Notes: generated by a model not told the origin, from the letters alone. A stretch of 64,000 nucleotides of DNA from Candidatus Methanorudis spinitermitis (GCA_031286225.1 JAITUQ010000039.1:20709-84708); one strand, 5' to 3'; counted from the first letter of the stretch, positions 19,275-28,840 are shown. Made by a program: numbers and translations.

Positions 19275-20705
19275 ATGAATAAAGAGGTTCAAGTTGGAAT
19301 TATGGAAGCAGGACGTGCTGTTACTATAAAACATAGTGGTTCTTTTGAAGAACTCAATTTGATTTATAAAAAACTAAACAAATGGATTAAAAATAACAAT
19401 TTTAAAAGTGCTGGAGATTATTATTCTAGATTTGATTTGAAACATGAAGATGTATCATCTAATAACATATTTTTTGATAGTGGTATACGTATAACAAGTG
19501 AAATTAAAGATAAAAATTTTGTAAGAATCATTCAAGTCCCTGAATGTGAAGTTATATCTGCATTATATAAAGGACCTTATTTCAATCTTCCTTCAATTCA
19601 TGGAATCTTAGCAGATTATGCAAGAAAGAATGATTTAGTACCTATGGATTTCCCTACAGAAATATATTTAAATGATCCTCTTGAAGTAAAATCCAATGAA
19701 TTATTAACTGAAGTTCAACTCACGGTATTGGATTACAAGCCTCAAAATATTCAATATGTTCCATTAGTTAATAAAATTGAAAGAAAAACGATTAAAAAGC
19801 AAAAAATGCTGACTATGGAAAACTATGGATCTATTGAAGATGTTTTTAAAGTTCGTGTAGATTTACTTAAATGGGCTGAAAAACATGATATTAAAGTAAA
19901 TACTGTTCATTTTAAATACAACATAAATCCAGAAGGAGTTTATCCTGAAGGAATGGTTTTTAAAGCTAGCATACCAATTGATGGGGATATTAAAGAAGAA
20001 AATAAGCTGAAAGTTGTGGAAATTCCTGAACATGAAGTTTTATCTACAGTATACAAGGGACATTATGTAAATATTCCTAATGTTACTAGAATGATGGTGG
20101 ATTATGCATTTGAAAATGACCTTGAACTTATTGACTTTCCTGAAGAAATTTATTTAAATAGTATTTTTGATGTAAGCTGTGATGATTTACTTACTGAAAT
20201 TAGAATGGATGTAATAGATTTTAACTATGATAAAAATATCAAATTGGAGAAAGGAATTGAAAGAAAAATAGTTAAAAAACATGAACTTGCTTTTATAAGA
20301 CAAATAGGATCTTTTGAAAAGATTAATGAAATTAAAACCGATTTATTCAATTGGGTTGAGAAAAATAATATTAAAACATCAGGATATCATCATTTAAGAT
20401 TTATTAACCATCCACATAGCTTATCTCCAGAAAATATTTCCTATGAAATTGGAATACCTTTAGATAGTGTTGTTGAAAATATTATAAAAGTACTGGATTT
20501 TCCAAGACATAAAGTTTTATCCCTAGCTCATAAAGGACCAATTTCAACTCTTAAAAGTACTTATGATGTCATTAAAAGTTATGCTGAAGAAAATGGTTTT
20601 CAGCTACTTGGTCTTCCTGTAACTGGATTCATAGATAAAATCCCTGAAAATCATGAAGAGGAACTATCTATTATAATTCAGCATCCAGTAAGAAAGATTG
20701 TGTGA
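19275..20705 (+). CDS. Triple GyrI-like domain protein, paralogue 3
   Basis: 476 residues with the same three-domain plan as its two paralogues. It is closer to paralogue 2 than to 1: both start MDKEV/MNKEV-like and share FEELNLIYK in domain 1, KKQKML in domain 2 and the ending EENGFQLLGLPVT. One local difference is KGHYVNIP where the others have KGPYVNIP in domain 2. The 3' end converges on the minus-strand gene at 20724, only 18 bp away. Role unknown; probably cytosolic small-molecule binding. Confidence 0.8.
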   Translation: MNKEVQVGIMEAGRAVTIKHSGSFEELNLIYKKLNKWIKNNNFKSAGDYYSRFDLKHEDVSSNNIFFDSGIRITSEIKDKNFVRIIQVPECEVISALYKGPYFNLPSIHGILADYARKNDLVPMDFPTEIYLNDPLEVKSNELLTEVQLTVLDYKPQNIQYVPLVNKIERKTIKKQKMLTMENYGSIEDVFKVRVDLLKWAEKHDIKVNTVHFKYNINPEGVYPEGMVFKASIPIDGDIKEENKLKVVEIPEHEVLSTVYKGHYVNIPNVTRMMVDYAFENDLELIDFPEEIYLNSIFDVSCDDLLTEIRMDVIDFNYDKNIKLEKGIERKIVKKHELAFIRQIGSFEKINEIKTDLFNWVEKNNIKTSGYHHLRFINHPHSLSPENISYEIGIPLDSVVENIIKVLDFPRHKVLSLAHKGPISTLKSTYDVIKSYAEENGFQLLGLPVTGFIDKIPENHEEELSIIIQHPVRKIV

Positions 20706-20723
20706 TGTTTTAATTTATTATTG

Positions 20724-21878
20724 TTAAATAATCCAAACATCATTAGCTACTGATTTAGCTATTTTTTCAAATTTACTAGTATTTACATTTGGAAAACAAT
20801 CAAGGATACATATATCAATTTTTTCATGATTATACTTTAAATTACTAGCTAAATTTTCAATAGCTAAGTTGTAAACTTCAAATTTTTCTCCTTCAGCTAT
20901 TTTATAATTTAAAGGATTTATCTTATTAGTTTTAATATCATCAATTTCATTTTTCTTATTAAAATTATGAACATTATAATTATGAAAATAAAAATTATTA
21001 TTTTCACTATTATTTTTATAATTATTTTCATTACTTAAAAAATCTGTTTTAAATCCATTGGATTGGAGGTTTATACTACTTGTAACAGTAGCTGGATACC
21101 AAATATCATTAAAAATGACTTTTTTCACACCATATTTTAATAAAAATATTCCTAGTGATCCATTTCCACAAGTTCCATCTAATATTTTTAAATTAGCTAC
21201 TTTTTCTCCTGTATAGTGTTTTGATTTAATATAGCTACATAGCTTCATTATTTTATTTTCCATCGATTTTGGAAATTCTAAATAGCTTAAACGCTGAATT
21301 TTATTAATAGCTATTGGTTCTAAAGGAGATTTAAGGATATCGCATCTAATATCACATCCTGAAAGAAGTTCATAAACAATAGCTGGGCTGTTTGAATCTT
21401 TAATTCCAACAGTATCATGGGAACTTCCTTTTAAAACTCCTTTAACCTCATTAATATTTTCAACAATATATTTCCCATGTTCTTTTTCTAATCTATCATC
21501 TAATATTACTAAAGAGTTTTCGCCAATAAATGGGAAGTTTTTTGTGGTGTAAAAAGGAGTGATTAAAGGTGTAGGTCCATTTCTAAGTGTATTTTTTCCA
21601 ATATCAATATTTAAATCTAAAATAGCTTTTAAAACATGGACCATTACTGAATCAAGTGATCGCTTCTTGCAACTACACTTTCCAAAATCATTGTCAATAT
21701 CATTTAAAGAAAATTGATCAGATAATGGTTTAAATTTTTTAATATTCGGTTCCTTACATTGAGGGCATGGATCATTAGCTTTTAAAGATTTTTCAATCTC
21801 TTTTGAGGTGATCATACAATTATTTTCACATGAACATTCTACTGCCATTAAATACTCTTTTGGGTTTTCTATTCCCAT
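20724..21878 (-). CDS. Methanogen protein with Cys-rich N-terminus and methyltransferase-like half
   Basis: About 384 residues from the chosen start. The N-terminal part has Cys pairs (CSCENNC, CPQCKEP, CSCKK), suggesting zinc sites. The C-terminal half has LKILDGTCGNGSLGIFLLKYG, a SAM-binding motif I of the Rossmann methyltransferase type. Further on is a motif IV-like DICILDCFPN, where an Asp-Cys-Phe replaces the usual Asp/Asn-Pro-Pro. An Asn-rich insertion of about 40 residues splits the Rossmann half. The start is uncertain: the duplicated RDFMGI gives ATGs at 21917 and 21878 with the same AGAGATTTT upstream, and another ATG is at 21848. A still longer frame would begin with translated A/T filler. 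Substrate unknown. Confidence 0.6.
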   Translation of the reverse strand: MGIENPKEYLMAVECSCENNCMITSKEIEKSLKANDPCPQCKEPNIKKFKPLSDQFSLNDIDNDFGKCSCKKRSLDSVMVHVLKAILDLNIDIGKNTLRNGPTPLITPFYTTKNFPFIGENSLVILDDRLEKEHGKYIVENINEVKGVLKGSSHDTVGIKDSNSPAIVYELLSGCDIRCDILKSPLEPIAINKIQRLSYLEFPKSMENKIMKLCSYIKSKHYTGEKVANLKILDGTCGNGSLGIFLLKYGVKKVIFNDIWYPATVTSSINLQSNGFKTDFLSNENNYKNNSENNNFYFHNYNVHNFNKKNEIDDIKTNKINPLNYKIAEGEKFEVYNLAIENLASNLKYNHEKIDICILDCFPNVNTSKFEKIAKSVANDVWII

Positions 21879-22171
21879 AAAATCTCTTTTGTTTTTAACA
21901 TCTTTATATATTCCCATAAAATCTCTAAATTTTATATTAAAAATCATAAGCTTTATTAATAAAATAATATAAATTATAATAGTAATACTAATAATCATTT
22001 TAATAATAATTATAATTTTAATAATAGTTATAATTTTAATTTTTTTTATTATTTTAGATGATGATTATAGTATTTTTTTCCTTGATTGCTTTATTAAAGA
22101 TATTTTTAATATTTTTTTTAATATTAGGAATGTTTAATCTATTTAAAATAGGATATATTTGGTAATATTTC

Positions 22172-23803
22172 ATGAAAATTCAAAATAATATGAAAAAAGA
22201 TAATAATTTAGTTCCAAAATATGAATTGATTAAATCAGAATTTTCAAAAGAAGAAAAAAAATTGCTTGAGGATTTAAGAAATAGTTTAGTAGATTTAGCT
22301 ATTTCATCTGGAAATAATTTTCAAATTGATGAATTAGCTCTTTTAAATGATATTAAAGATTTCTTAAAAGTTAAATTACCATTTTCAAATAATCAAAATT
22401 TTGACAATGGGAATTTTTCTGGCTCAAATATTACAAAATCAGATTTAACTAATTTTTCTAATTTAGATAATTTTTCACAGCTTGATTTGTTGGATATTTC
22501 TAATTCATTAGGTATTTCAGAGTTTGATTTATTAAATATTTCTAAAAATCAAACTAATGCTCCATTTGAAAAAAATAATAATTTTAGCTATTTAGAAAAA
22601 TTAGCTAATAAATTTTTTCAAGAAATTTTAGGTTATGGTGAATTAGATCCTTTAATAAAAGATGATGAATTAGAAGAAATAATGATAATTGGTATAAATA
22701 AGCCAGTGTATGTTTATCATAGGGAATATGGGATGATGGAGTCTAATTTAATATTTAAAAATGATGAAAAAATAGTTTCAATCATTGACTCAATAGCTAG
22801 ACAAATCAGTAGAAGAATTGATAAAGAATCTCCTATTTTAGATGCAAGACTTCCTGATGGATCAAGAGTAAATGCAACCATTCCTCCAGTATCTGCTGAT
22901 GGGCCATCATTAACTATTCGTAAATTTAAAAAAGATCCATTTACAATTATAGATTTAATTAATTTGAATACCTTGAATTCGGAGGTAGCTGCATTTTTCT
23001 GGTTATGCTTTGATGGAATGGGAGTTAAATCAGCTAATGCTATTATTTCAGGAGGAACAAGCTCTGGAAAAACCACTACATTAAATGCATTATCATCATT
23101 TATCAACCCTAAAGAAAGAATAATAACTATTGAAGATACTTTAGAACTTCAAATTCCTCACAAACATGTTATCAGAATGGAAACAAGACCTCCAAATGTA
23201 GAAAACAAAGGAAAACTTAATATGGATGATTTGCTTAAAAATTCTCTAAGACAGCGACCTGATAGGATAATTGTTGGTGAAGTAAGAGGAAAAGAAGCTA
23301 TAACACTTTTTACAGCTTTAAACACTGGGCATTCTGGATTTGGAACATTACATTCCAATAACGCCAGAGAAACCATAACAAGATTAACAAATCCTCCAAT
23401 GAATGTTCCTAAAATCATGATTTCGGCTATTGATTTTATTATAATGCAAAATAGGATTTATAAATCTGATGGAGTATCAATAAGGCGAATAAATGAAATT
23501 GTTGAAGTTGTAGGAATGGAAGAAGGAACAATTCAGTTAAATAAGCTATTTCAATGGAATCATGAGCATGATGAAATTCAAAATATATCTATAGCTAGTA
23601 ATACTTTAAGAACAATAGCTGATATGCGAGGGATTTCTCCTAAAAAATTAGATGAAGAAATAGCTAAAAGAAAATTAGTTTTAGATTTCATGGTTAAAAA
23701 CAAAATAAGATCTAATAATGAAGTGGGAAATATTATTGGAAATTATTATTTAGATTCTGATTATTTAATAAATTATATATTAGATTTTAATGGAAATAAA
23801 TAG
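22172..23803 (+). CDS. Type II/IV secretion (Tad/pilus) ATPase
   Basis: 543 residues of the VirB11/GspE/TadA ATPase superfamily that drives assembly or secretion through a membrane platform. The N-terminal ~140 residues are variable and Asn/Ser-rich. The core begins with [19 protein letters not shown] (about 160). Walker A is [14 protein letters not shown] near 294, the Asp box [13 protein letters not shown] lies near 317, and the Walker B region [14 protein letters not shown] lies near 362. The His box [17 protein letters not shown] lies near 387. The platform-protein gene follows after 39 bp from its likely start, so the two form one operon. No pilin gene is visible nearby. Confidence 0.9.
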   Translation: MKIQNNMKKDNNLVPKYELIKSEFSKEEKKLLEDLRNSLVDLAISSGNNFQIDELALLNDIKDFLKVKLPFSNNQNFDNGNFSGSNITKSDLTNFSNLDNFSQLDLLDISNSLGISEFDLLNISKNQTNAPFEKNNNFSYLEKLANKFFQEILGYGELDPLIKDDELEEIMIIGINKPVYVYHREYGMMESNLIFKNDEKIVSIIDSIARQISRRIDKESPILDARLPDGSRVNATIPPVSADGPSLTIRKFKKDPFTIIDLINLNTLNSEVAAFFWLCFDGMGVKSANAIISGGTSSGKTTTLNALSSFINPKERIITIEDTLELQIPHKHVIRMETRPPNVENKGKLNMDDLLKNSLRQRPDRIIVGEVRGKEAITLFTALNTGHSGFGTLHSNNARETITRLTNPPMNVPKIMISAIDFIIMQNRIYKSDGVSIRRINEIVEVVGMEEGTIQLNKLFQWNHEHDEIQNISIASNTLRTIADMRGISPKKLDEEIAKRKLVLDFMVKNKIRSNNEVGNIIGNYYLDSDYLINYILDFNGNK

Positions 23804-23842
23804 TTTTCAAAGTTTTGATTTTACTTATTTGGAGGAATAATT

Positions 23843-25090
23843 ATTTTAAAAAACTTTTTTAAGCTTATAACTGATTTATTTCTAATTTTCATTGATTTTA
23901 TCTTTAAAATCATGAATTTTTTAGGTTCTATATCTTTTAAGTTAGTTATTTTTTGTAAAAAATTATTTAAACATCATAATAATGAAAATATTAAAAAAAA
24001 TAATTATAAGCATAATAATGATTATATTGATAATCTTTATAATAAAGATTTATTAAATCATGAAAATGATTTTTATAAGGATCATGTTAATAATTTTCAT
24101 AATGAAACTTTATTAAGTTTTGAAAATAAAGAAGATAATGAAGATAGTCAAGAAAAAAATGATAATAATTACTTAAAAAATATTTATTTTAAAATAAAAA
24201 ATAAATTAAATGTAAATAATGATAATAATCAAGAATTATTATTTAAAGAGCTTAAAAATCAGTTTGATCATGATAATCAATACAATAATCTAAACAATTT
24301 CAACAATACTATTAAAGGTAAAAATAGCTTTTATAAAAAATATTCTCTAAATAAGATACTAAGTCAAAATATTCAAGAAAAAATTAATATAAGAATATTT
24401 TTCCCTATTACTTTAGCTATTTTAGTTATTAGTGCTGTTTTGTCTTATATTCTACTTGGCTTTGAAATAGCACTAATTATTATATTGATAGGCTTGATTG
24501 GATTTTTTTTAATATTTTACTTTCCAAAAATGGAAAAAAAGAAAAAATATTCTGAAATTTCAAGGGAACTTCCATATGCATTAAGACACATGGTTACTGA
24601 ACTTAAATCTGGTAAGGGGTTACATGATACCCTTAATTCAATAGCTATGCATGACTATGGAGCACTTTCTGAGGAGTTTTCAAGGGTTCTTGAGGAGATA
24701 AAATATGGGGAAAATACAGAAGTTTCTCTTATAAATATGTCTTTGAGAGTCTCATCAAATGGATTAGACAGAGTAGTACGCCAAATTATTGGAACACTTA
24801 GAACAGGTGGAAATTTATCCAACACTCTAAATATTATAGCTGAAGATATTACTCATGATCTTCAAATGGAATTGAAGGATTACTCTCAAAAATTAAACGC
24901 TTTTGTCATGATTTACACGTTTTTAGCTATTTTAGGACCAGTAATTTTTCTTATAATGTTAATGGCTGCTTCTACAGTAATGGGTGATATAGTTCCATCA
25001 AATCTAATATTAATATTGTACCTCTTTTTCTTTCCAATGATAGTTATTTTCATGGGTTTAATGATAAAAAGATTAGAACCAAGTGTGTAG
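23843..25090 (+). CDS. Type II secretion F / TadC-like membrane platform protein
   Basis: About 415 residues. The C-terminal part (from about residue 160) is a T2SSF domain with membrane helices near 165-205 and two at the C-terminus. It has the typical SRELPYALRHMVTELKSGKGL and FVMIYTFLAILGPVIFLIML segments. It is the inner-membrane partner of the upstream ATPase. A strong GGAGGA (23831-23836) is followed by ATAATT and ATT (23843), the same spacing as before the ef1b ATG, so ATT is the probable start; the first ATG (23912) has no ribosome site. Residues about 45-150 are an Asn/Asp/His-rich low-complexity insertion. Confidence 0.82.
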   Translation: MLKNFFKLITDLFLIFIDFIFKIMNFLGSISFKLVIFCKKLFKHHNNENIKKNNYKHNNDYIDNLYNKDLLNHENDFYKDHVNNFHNETLLSFENKEDNEDSQEKNDNNYLKNIYFKIKNKLNVNNDNNQELLFKELKNQFDHDNQYNNLNNFNNTIKGKNSFYKKYSLNKILSQNIQEKINIRIFFPITLAILVISAVLSYILLGFEIALIIILIGLIGFFLIFYFPKMEKKKKYSEISRELPYALRHMVTELKSGKGLHDTLNSIAMHDYGALSEEFSRVLEEIKYGENTEVSLINMSLRVSSNGLDRVVRQIIGTLRTGGNLSNTLNIIAEDITHDLQMELKDYSQKLNAFVMIYTFLAILGPVIFLIMLMAASTVMGDIVPSNLILILYLFFFPMIVIFMGLMIKRLEPSV

Positions 25091-25414
25091 TACCTTAATC
25101 AATTCTGTTTAAAAATTATCTTCATTTTCATGAAAAGCTTAGAAAAATTGAAATAATGACTACTTTAAAAAAGTAATGATTAGTACTTTAACATAAGTTT
25201 TCAAAATTATTATTAAACTAATAATATATGTTATCATATTGATTATTAATATGTTATTATACTGATTATTAAAATATAAATTATAAATGTTTTAATAATG
25301 AAAATAAAGATAATTATTAATTTAATAAATAAAATAATAAACATTATCCAATTATATATGAAAATAACAATTATAATAAAAATTGTTACTTTTAAATATT
25401 TCACTATTATATAT

Positions 25415-25623
25415 GAGGCTGTTTAATAATTCGACTTTTTGTGTTATTCAGATTTTTAAAAACTCTTTAAAAATTATTAAAAGAAATATATTTATTTAAT
25501 TATTTTTAATTTTAAAAACAAATAACTAATATCCCTATTTAAAGTTAATAATCAATTTATAGTCATTTAATTCTAAATTAAAGAAACTAAAAATTTCACT
25601 AAAATCAATTATTGGACAGCATC
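25415..25623. mobile_element. MITE-like element bounded by GAGGCTG inverted repeats
   Basis: GAGGCTGTTTAATAATT (25415-25431) is matched by AATTATTGGACAGCATC (25607-25623), its reverse complement at 14 of 17 positions. The 209-bp interior is A/T-rich and non-coding. ATAT flanks both ends (25411-25414 and 25624-25627), a possible target duplication, though weak in such AT-rich DNA. The element at 45859-46056 has similar ends (GAGGCTGCC..). Such ends resemble those of several transposase families; the parent is not in the window. Confidence 0.5.
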
Positions 25624-25673
25624 ATATAGAATATAATTTTAAAAAATCAATAAAGTAATAAAGAAACTTTCTC

Positions 25674-25812
25674 ATCTAACGATTATTAGGTAAGTAGTTA
25701 TCTAACGATTGTTAGGTAAACAATTATCTAATGATTGTTAGGTAAGTAGTTATCTAACGATTGTTAGGTAAATAAAATTCTTAAATCAGTTGTACCTAAC
25801 AATTGTTAGGTA
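25674..25812. repeat. Array of five palindromes with 26-bp period
   Basis: Copies of (T)ATCTAACGATTGTTAGGTA lie at 25674-25692, 25699-25718, 25725-25744, 25751-25770 and 25793-25812. The first four are 26 bp apart, the fifth 42. The last, TACCTAACAATTGTTAGGTA, is a perfect 20-bp palindrome; the others keep the CTAAC/GTTAG arms with small variations. Linkers AGTAGT, AACAAT and AGTAGT are 5-6 bp. This looks like a cluster of protein-binding sites or transcript-end hairpins just past the cbiQ stop codon. Confidence 0.8.
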
Positions 25813-25830
25813 TGATTCAATGGTGTTTTT

Positions 25831-26622
25831 TTAAATAAACCCATTAAAACGGATTATTTCTGATGAAAATATTATAATCAAAGTTAAAACTATTATTCCA
25901 TAGTCTACTTTCATTATTGGACTTTCTTCTTTGTAGCTAATAGCTTCACCATTATAAGCTCTAGCTAACATACTGTAGTATACAGTTTCTCCCTTTTCAA
26001 ATGACTTTAAAAATAACATCATTATTGTATAAGCAATTTGCTTTAGTCTCCAGCTATAGCTAGTTTTTTTACTTCCTATATTAAAGCATCTTGATTTTTG
26101 TGATGTTCTAATATTTTTAAGTTCATCAAAAAAAACAAACAGGTATCTAACTGTCATACTCAATATCATTGCCATTTCTTTTGGAAAACCAAGTTTTCTC
26201 ATAGAGTTCACTATAGAGTCTAATGGAGTTACAGATGATAAAAGGACAATAGCTGATAAACAGACTATTAATCTTGAAAATAATAATGTTCCAAAGAGGA
26301 TTCCTTCATAACTAACAGTTAATCCAAAAGGAAGAGTATATAAAATTAGGCCTTCTTTTATAAATGGCTGGAAAATAGCTATAAAGCCTCCAAATGGTAA
26401 AATCATCAAAATTCTTTTTACAAAGTAGCTAATGGATATTTTAGACAGTAGAAGGAGTATTATTACATATATTTCTAACAATAGAAGAACAAAAAAATCA
26501 GTTGTGTAAACTGTATATACAATAATTAGGATGGTTAATATAAGTTTTATTCTAGCATCTAAGCTATGTATTATACTATCTTTCCAAGATTCTTGTTCTA
26601 TCTTATCTATTGTTATGTTCAT
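25831..26622 (-). CDS. cbiQ: Cobalt transport protein CbiQ (ECF T-component)
   Basis: 263 residues with about 5-6 membrane helices. The family's conserved cytoplasmic motifs are present as SMRKLGFPKEMAMILSMTVRY (about 135-155) and the second coupling motif RAYNGEAIS near 220. HSLDARIKLI near residue 20 is the usual N-terminal T-component motif. CbiQ is the transmembrane coupling subunit of the ECF cobalt importer, working with CbiM and an ATPase. It is the last gene of the cbiM-PDGLE-cbiQ operon; the expected cbiO does not follow. Confidence 0.92.
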   Translation of the reverse strand: MNITIDKIEQESWKDSIIHSLDARIKLILTILIIVYTVYTTDFFVLLLLEIYVIILLLLSKISISYFVKRILMILPFGGFIAIFQPFIKEGLILYTLPFGLTVSYEGILFGTLLFSRLIVCLSAIVLLSSVTPLDSIVNSMRKLGFPKEMAMILSMTVRYLFVFFDELKNIRTSQKSRCFNIGSKKTSYSWRLKQIAYTIMMLFLKSFEKGETVYYSMLARAYNGEAISYKEESPIMKVDYGIIVLTLIIIFSSEIIRFNGFI

Positions 26623-26658
26623 TCTTTCACTTTATAAAAGCATTATTTTTTCTTCATT

Positions 26659-26955
26659 TTATTTTTTCTTTCTTCTCTTTACAAAATATCCTAAACCATA
26701 TGCTAGTATAAATACTACAATGATTCCAGCTATGATTGCTATTGAATTTGATACTGGAGTTTCTCCAAACATAGGGATTTCATAATCTGGCATAGGTGAT
26801 TCAATTAAATGTTTTTCGCCAAATTCAGGAAGTATTTCTTCTATTGATTTTTCTAATCCATCTGGTTCACTAGATGCAAAAAAAGCACTTGTAACTCCTA
26901 TTAAAATTGCAGCTATTATTCCCCCAATAATTAATTGTTTTGTTTTTTTATCCAT
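26659..26955 (-). CDS. PDGLE-domain protein (CbiN-like cobalt transport subunit)
   Basis: 98 residues with two membrane helices (about 8-26 and 70-90). The signature SSEPDGLEKSIEE begins near residue 28, right after the first helix, followed by an extracytoplasmic loop. PDGLE proteins replace or resemble CbiN, the small subunit that helps CbiM load metal. Its start overlaps the end of cbiM by 8 bp, indicating translational coupling; cbiQ follows 36 bp later. Confidence 0.9.
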   Translation of the reverse strand: MDKKTKQLIIGGIIAAILIGVTSAFFASSEPDGLEKSIEEILPEFGEKHLIESPMPDYEIPMFGETPVSNSIAIIAGIIVVFILAYGLGYFVKRRKKK

Positions 26956-27583
26956 TGTTAACTACTCCAGATAGTAAATCAGGTCTAATTTTTTTAAGTG
27001 AAGTATAAACAATTGTACTAATTAAACCTTCTACAACTAATCCAATAATAATATGGTAAGTACTCATTAAGAATAATCCTTCTTTTAAAGGGAAACGTCC
27101 TGCAACCCATAACTCTATTGCAATTATCAATGCTGGGATTAGTAATGATAAAAAACTTCCAATAAATACTGCAGGAATATCTTTGATAATAGATTTTAAA
27201 CCTTTGAAGCTATAAAATCCAATAGAACTTCCTAGAACTCCCATATTAAATATATTGATTCCAAGGGCGGTTATGCCTCCATCTCCAAAAACTAATCCTT
27301 GGATAATTAAAACAACTGCTAATACTAAAAATCCTGCAAAGGGACTTCCAAGTAAAATAGCTACTAATGCTGCTCCTACCATATGACCACTAGCACCCAA
27401 AGGAGTAGGTATGTTCAAAACTTGTATTGCAAAAATACCCGCTGCTAAAATAGCAAGTAATGGTATTTGTTTTTCATGTAAGTTTTCTTTTGCCCATTTT
27501 ACTGCAAAGTATCCAACAATTATCACTATTATGTAATAAATTATACATTGCCATAGTGGTATAAATCCATCAGGTATGTGCAT
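26948..27583 (-). CDS. cbiM: Cobalt transport protein CbiM (ECF S-component)
   Basis: 211 residues beginning MHIPDGFIPLWQC. The exposed N-terminal Met-His is the metal-binding end typical of CbiM. About 6-7 membrane helices follow, with the conserved GASGHMVGAALVAILLGSP segment (about 62-80). It captures Co2+ for corrinoid synthesis, needed here for the Cdh corrinoid protein and other methanogenesis enzymes. First gene of its operon. GGAG is present a few bases before the ATG on the minus strand. Confidence 0.93.
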   Translation of the reverse strand: MHIPDGFIPLWQCIIYYIIVIIVGYFAVKWAKENLHEKQIPLLAILAAGIFAIQVLNIPTPLGASGHMVGAALVAILLGSPFAGFLVLAVVLIIQGLVFGDGGITALGINIFNMGVLGSSIGFYSFKGLKSIIKDIPAVFIGSFLSLLIPALIIAIELWVAGRFPLKEGLFLMSTYHIIIGLVVEGLISTIVYTSLKKIRPDLLSGVVNNG

Positions 27584-28309
27584 CTTTTTTCTCCATAATA
27601 AATTTGGTTTTATTCAGCTATTTGTATTTCAAACTTCATTTATTTCTTTTCAGTAAAAAACTCTAGTTGAAGTATTACTCTTTTTAATTTTATTTATAAA
27701 CTAAGTATTACATTTTCAGCTTTATAGTGTATATTTCTAACATTAAAAGTGTATTTAATCCTTATTTTCTAATTGACCACTCTTTAATAATTAGAAATTA
27801 TGGAAACCAATATATAAATATTTTCTTTTTATTACTATAACTATTATTTTCTCAATAAAGTATTACTATTTTAACTATTTTTTTGCTTCTATCTTTATAA
27901 ATTAGTTTGAAAATTATTTTAAAGTTTGATATTAAACTAACTAAAAAAATAATTTTCAAAATATTATTTAATATAAAACTGCAATTTAATAGAAAACAAT
28001 AGCTATTTTTCGTTTTAAAGCTTTAAACGGGTTTTAAATCTATGAATTAGCTATAATTTTATTTAACTTCTAAAATCAATATAATTATTTTTAAATTGAG
28101 TACCTTTTTTATTAAAAACTGATTCAAATTCAAATAATTGTTTTTTTTTAAAAAATAGCTATTTAATAAAATATTTTTTTATTTAAAAAAATTATTGATA
28201 ATTTTTTATATTTATAATTCAAATTAAGTATAAAAAAATTAAAGAATTATTAAGAAAATAAAAAATTTTAAAAATAGTAAAAATGCTTGGTGTTTTAACT
28301 TTTTAAATA
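27584..28309. other. Intergenic region upstream of cbiM
   Basis: About 720 bp, AT-rich, with several AATAGCTATTT copies (near 28002 and 28156). I see no gene, no recognisable metal-regulator palindrome and no conserved riboswitch core. Confidence 0.4.
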
Positions 28310-28840
28310 TTAACCCCAAAGTCCTTTATACTTTAAACTTTTATTTTTGTCAATATCTACCATTAAACAATGTCCTGTAAAGTAATCTGGATTGCATAAA
28401 ATTATCAATTCTAATAAAGGAGTTTCCCTACATTTATCAAACTTCATAGAAATTGTTTCAATATATAAGCTATTGGAGAAATCATCAGTAGTTATTGGAA
28501 AGAACACCTTTTTTCCATCCTCCATTACATAACATTCTTCTTCCACACAGTCTAATAGAGGATAACTACTTGCCCATTCTTCAGCTAATTCTAAACAATT
28601 ATTTTCAAGCAATAGCTCTTCAATCTTATCTTTATTCTTTTCAATCCAATTTAACTCTTCATTAATAAGATTTAGATTATTATTTAGCCACTGATTTTCA
28701 TCCTTTTCCTCCGGAAAATCAATAGCTATAGTTGTTCCGTTTTTCCAAATAGTGGAATATGTTTCAAAGGAAAAATTGTCACTAATTATAAAATCTTTTA
28801 AAATCTTGGGGGCATGTTTTATCATTGTTTTAATTGTCAA
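28310..28840 (-). CDS. Hypothetical protein, probable DUF2262 domain
   Basis: 176 residues, acidic, with no signal or membrane segment. The C-terminal NPDYFTGHCLMVDIDKNKSL followed by YKGLWG resembles the end of DUF2262 proteins. Function is unknown; in bacteria some relatives occur among immunity-type genes (weak recall). Its ATG lies inside the end of the TPR gene (11-bp overlap), so the two are co-translated. Possible partner of that TPR protein. Confidence 0.55.
   Translation of the reverse strand: MTIKTMIKHAPKILKDFIISDNFSFETYSTIWKNGTTIAIDFPEEKDENQWLNNNLNLINEELNWIEKNKDKIEELLLENNCLELAEEWASSYPLLDCVEEECYVMEDGKKVFFPITTDDFSNSLYIETISMKFDKCRETPLLELIILCNPDYFTGHCLMVDIDKNKSLKYKGLWG

Larger units (their letters stand above)
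25091..25830. other. Convergent intergenic region with an inverted-repeat element and a palindrome array
   Basis: No gene is seen on either strand. In particular there is no cbiO fragment after cbiQ. It contains the TIR-bounded element 25415-25623 and the palindromes at 25674-25812. Confidence 0.5.

Noticed and set aside
25674..25812. CRISPR-like array
   Set aside because: Repeats are palindromes of 19-20 bp with only 5-6 bp between them; there are no unique spacers of 30-40 bp and no cas genes nearby.
27584..28309. Cobalamin riboswitch upstream of cbiM
   Set aside because: No G+C-rich conserved core is present and this riboswitch class is not expected in archaea.
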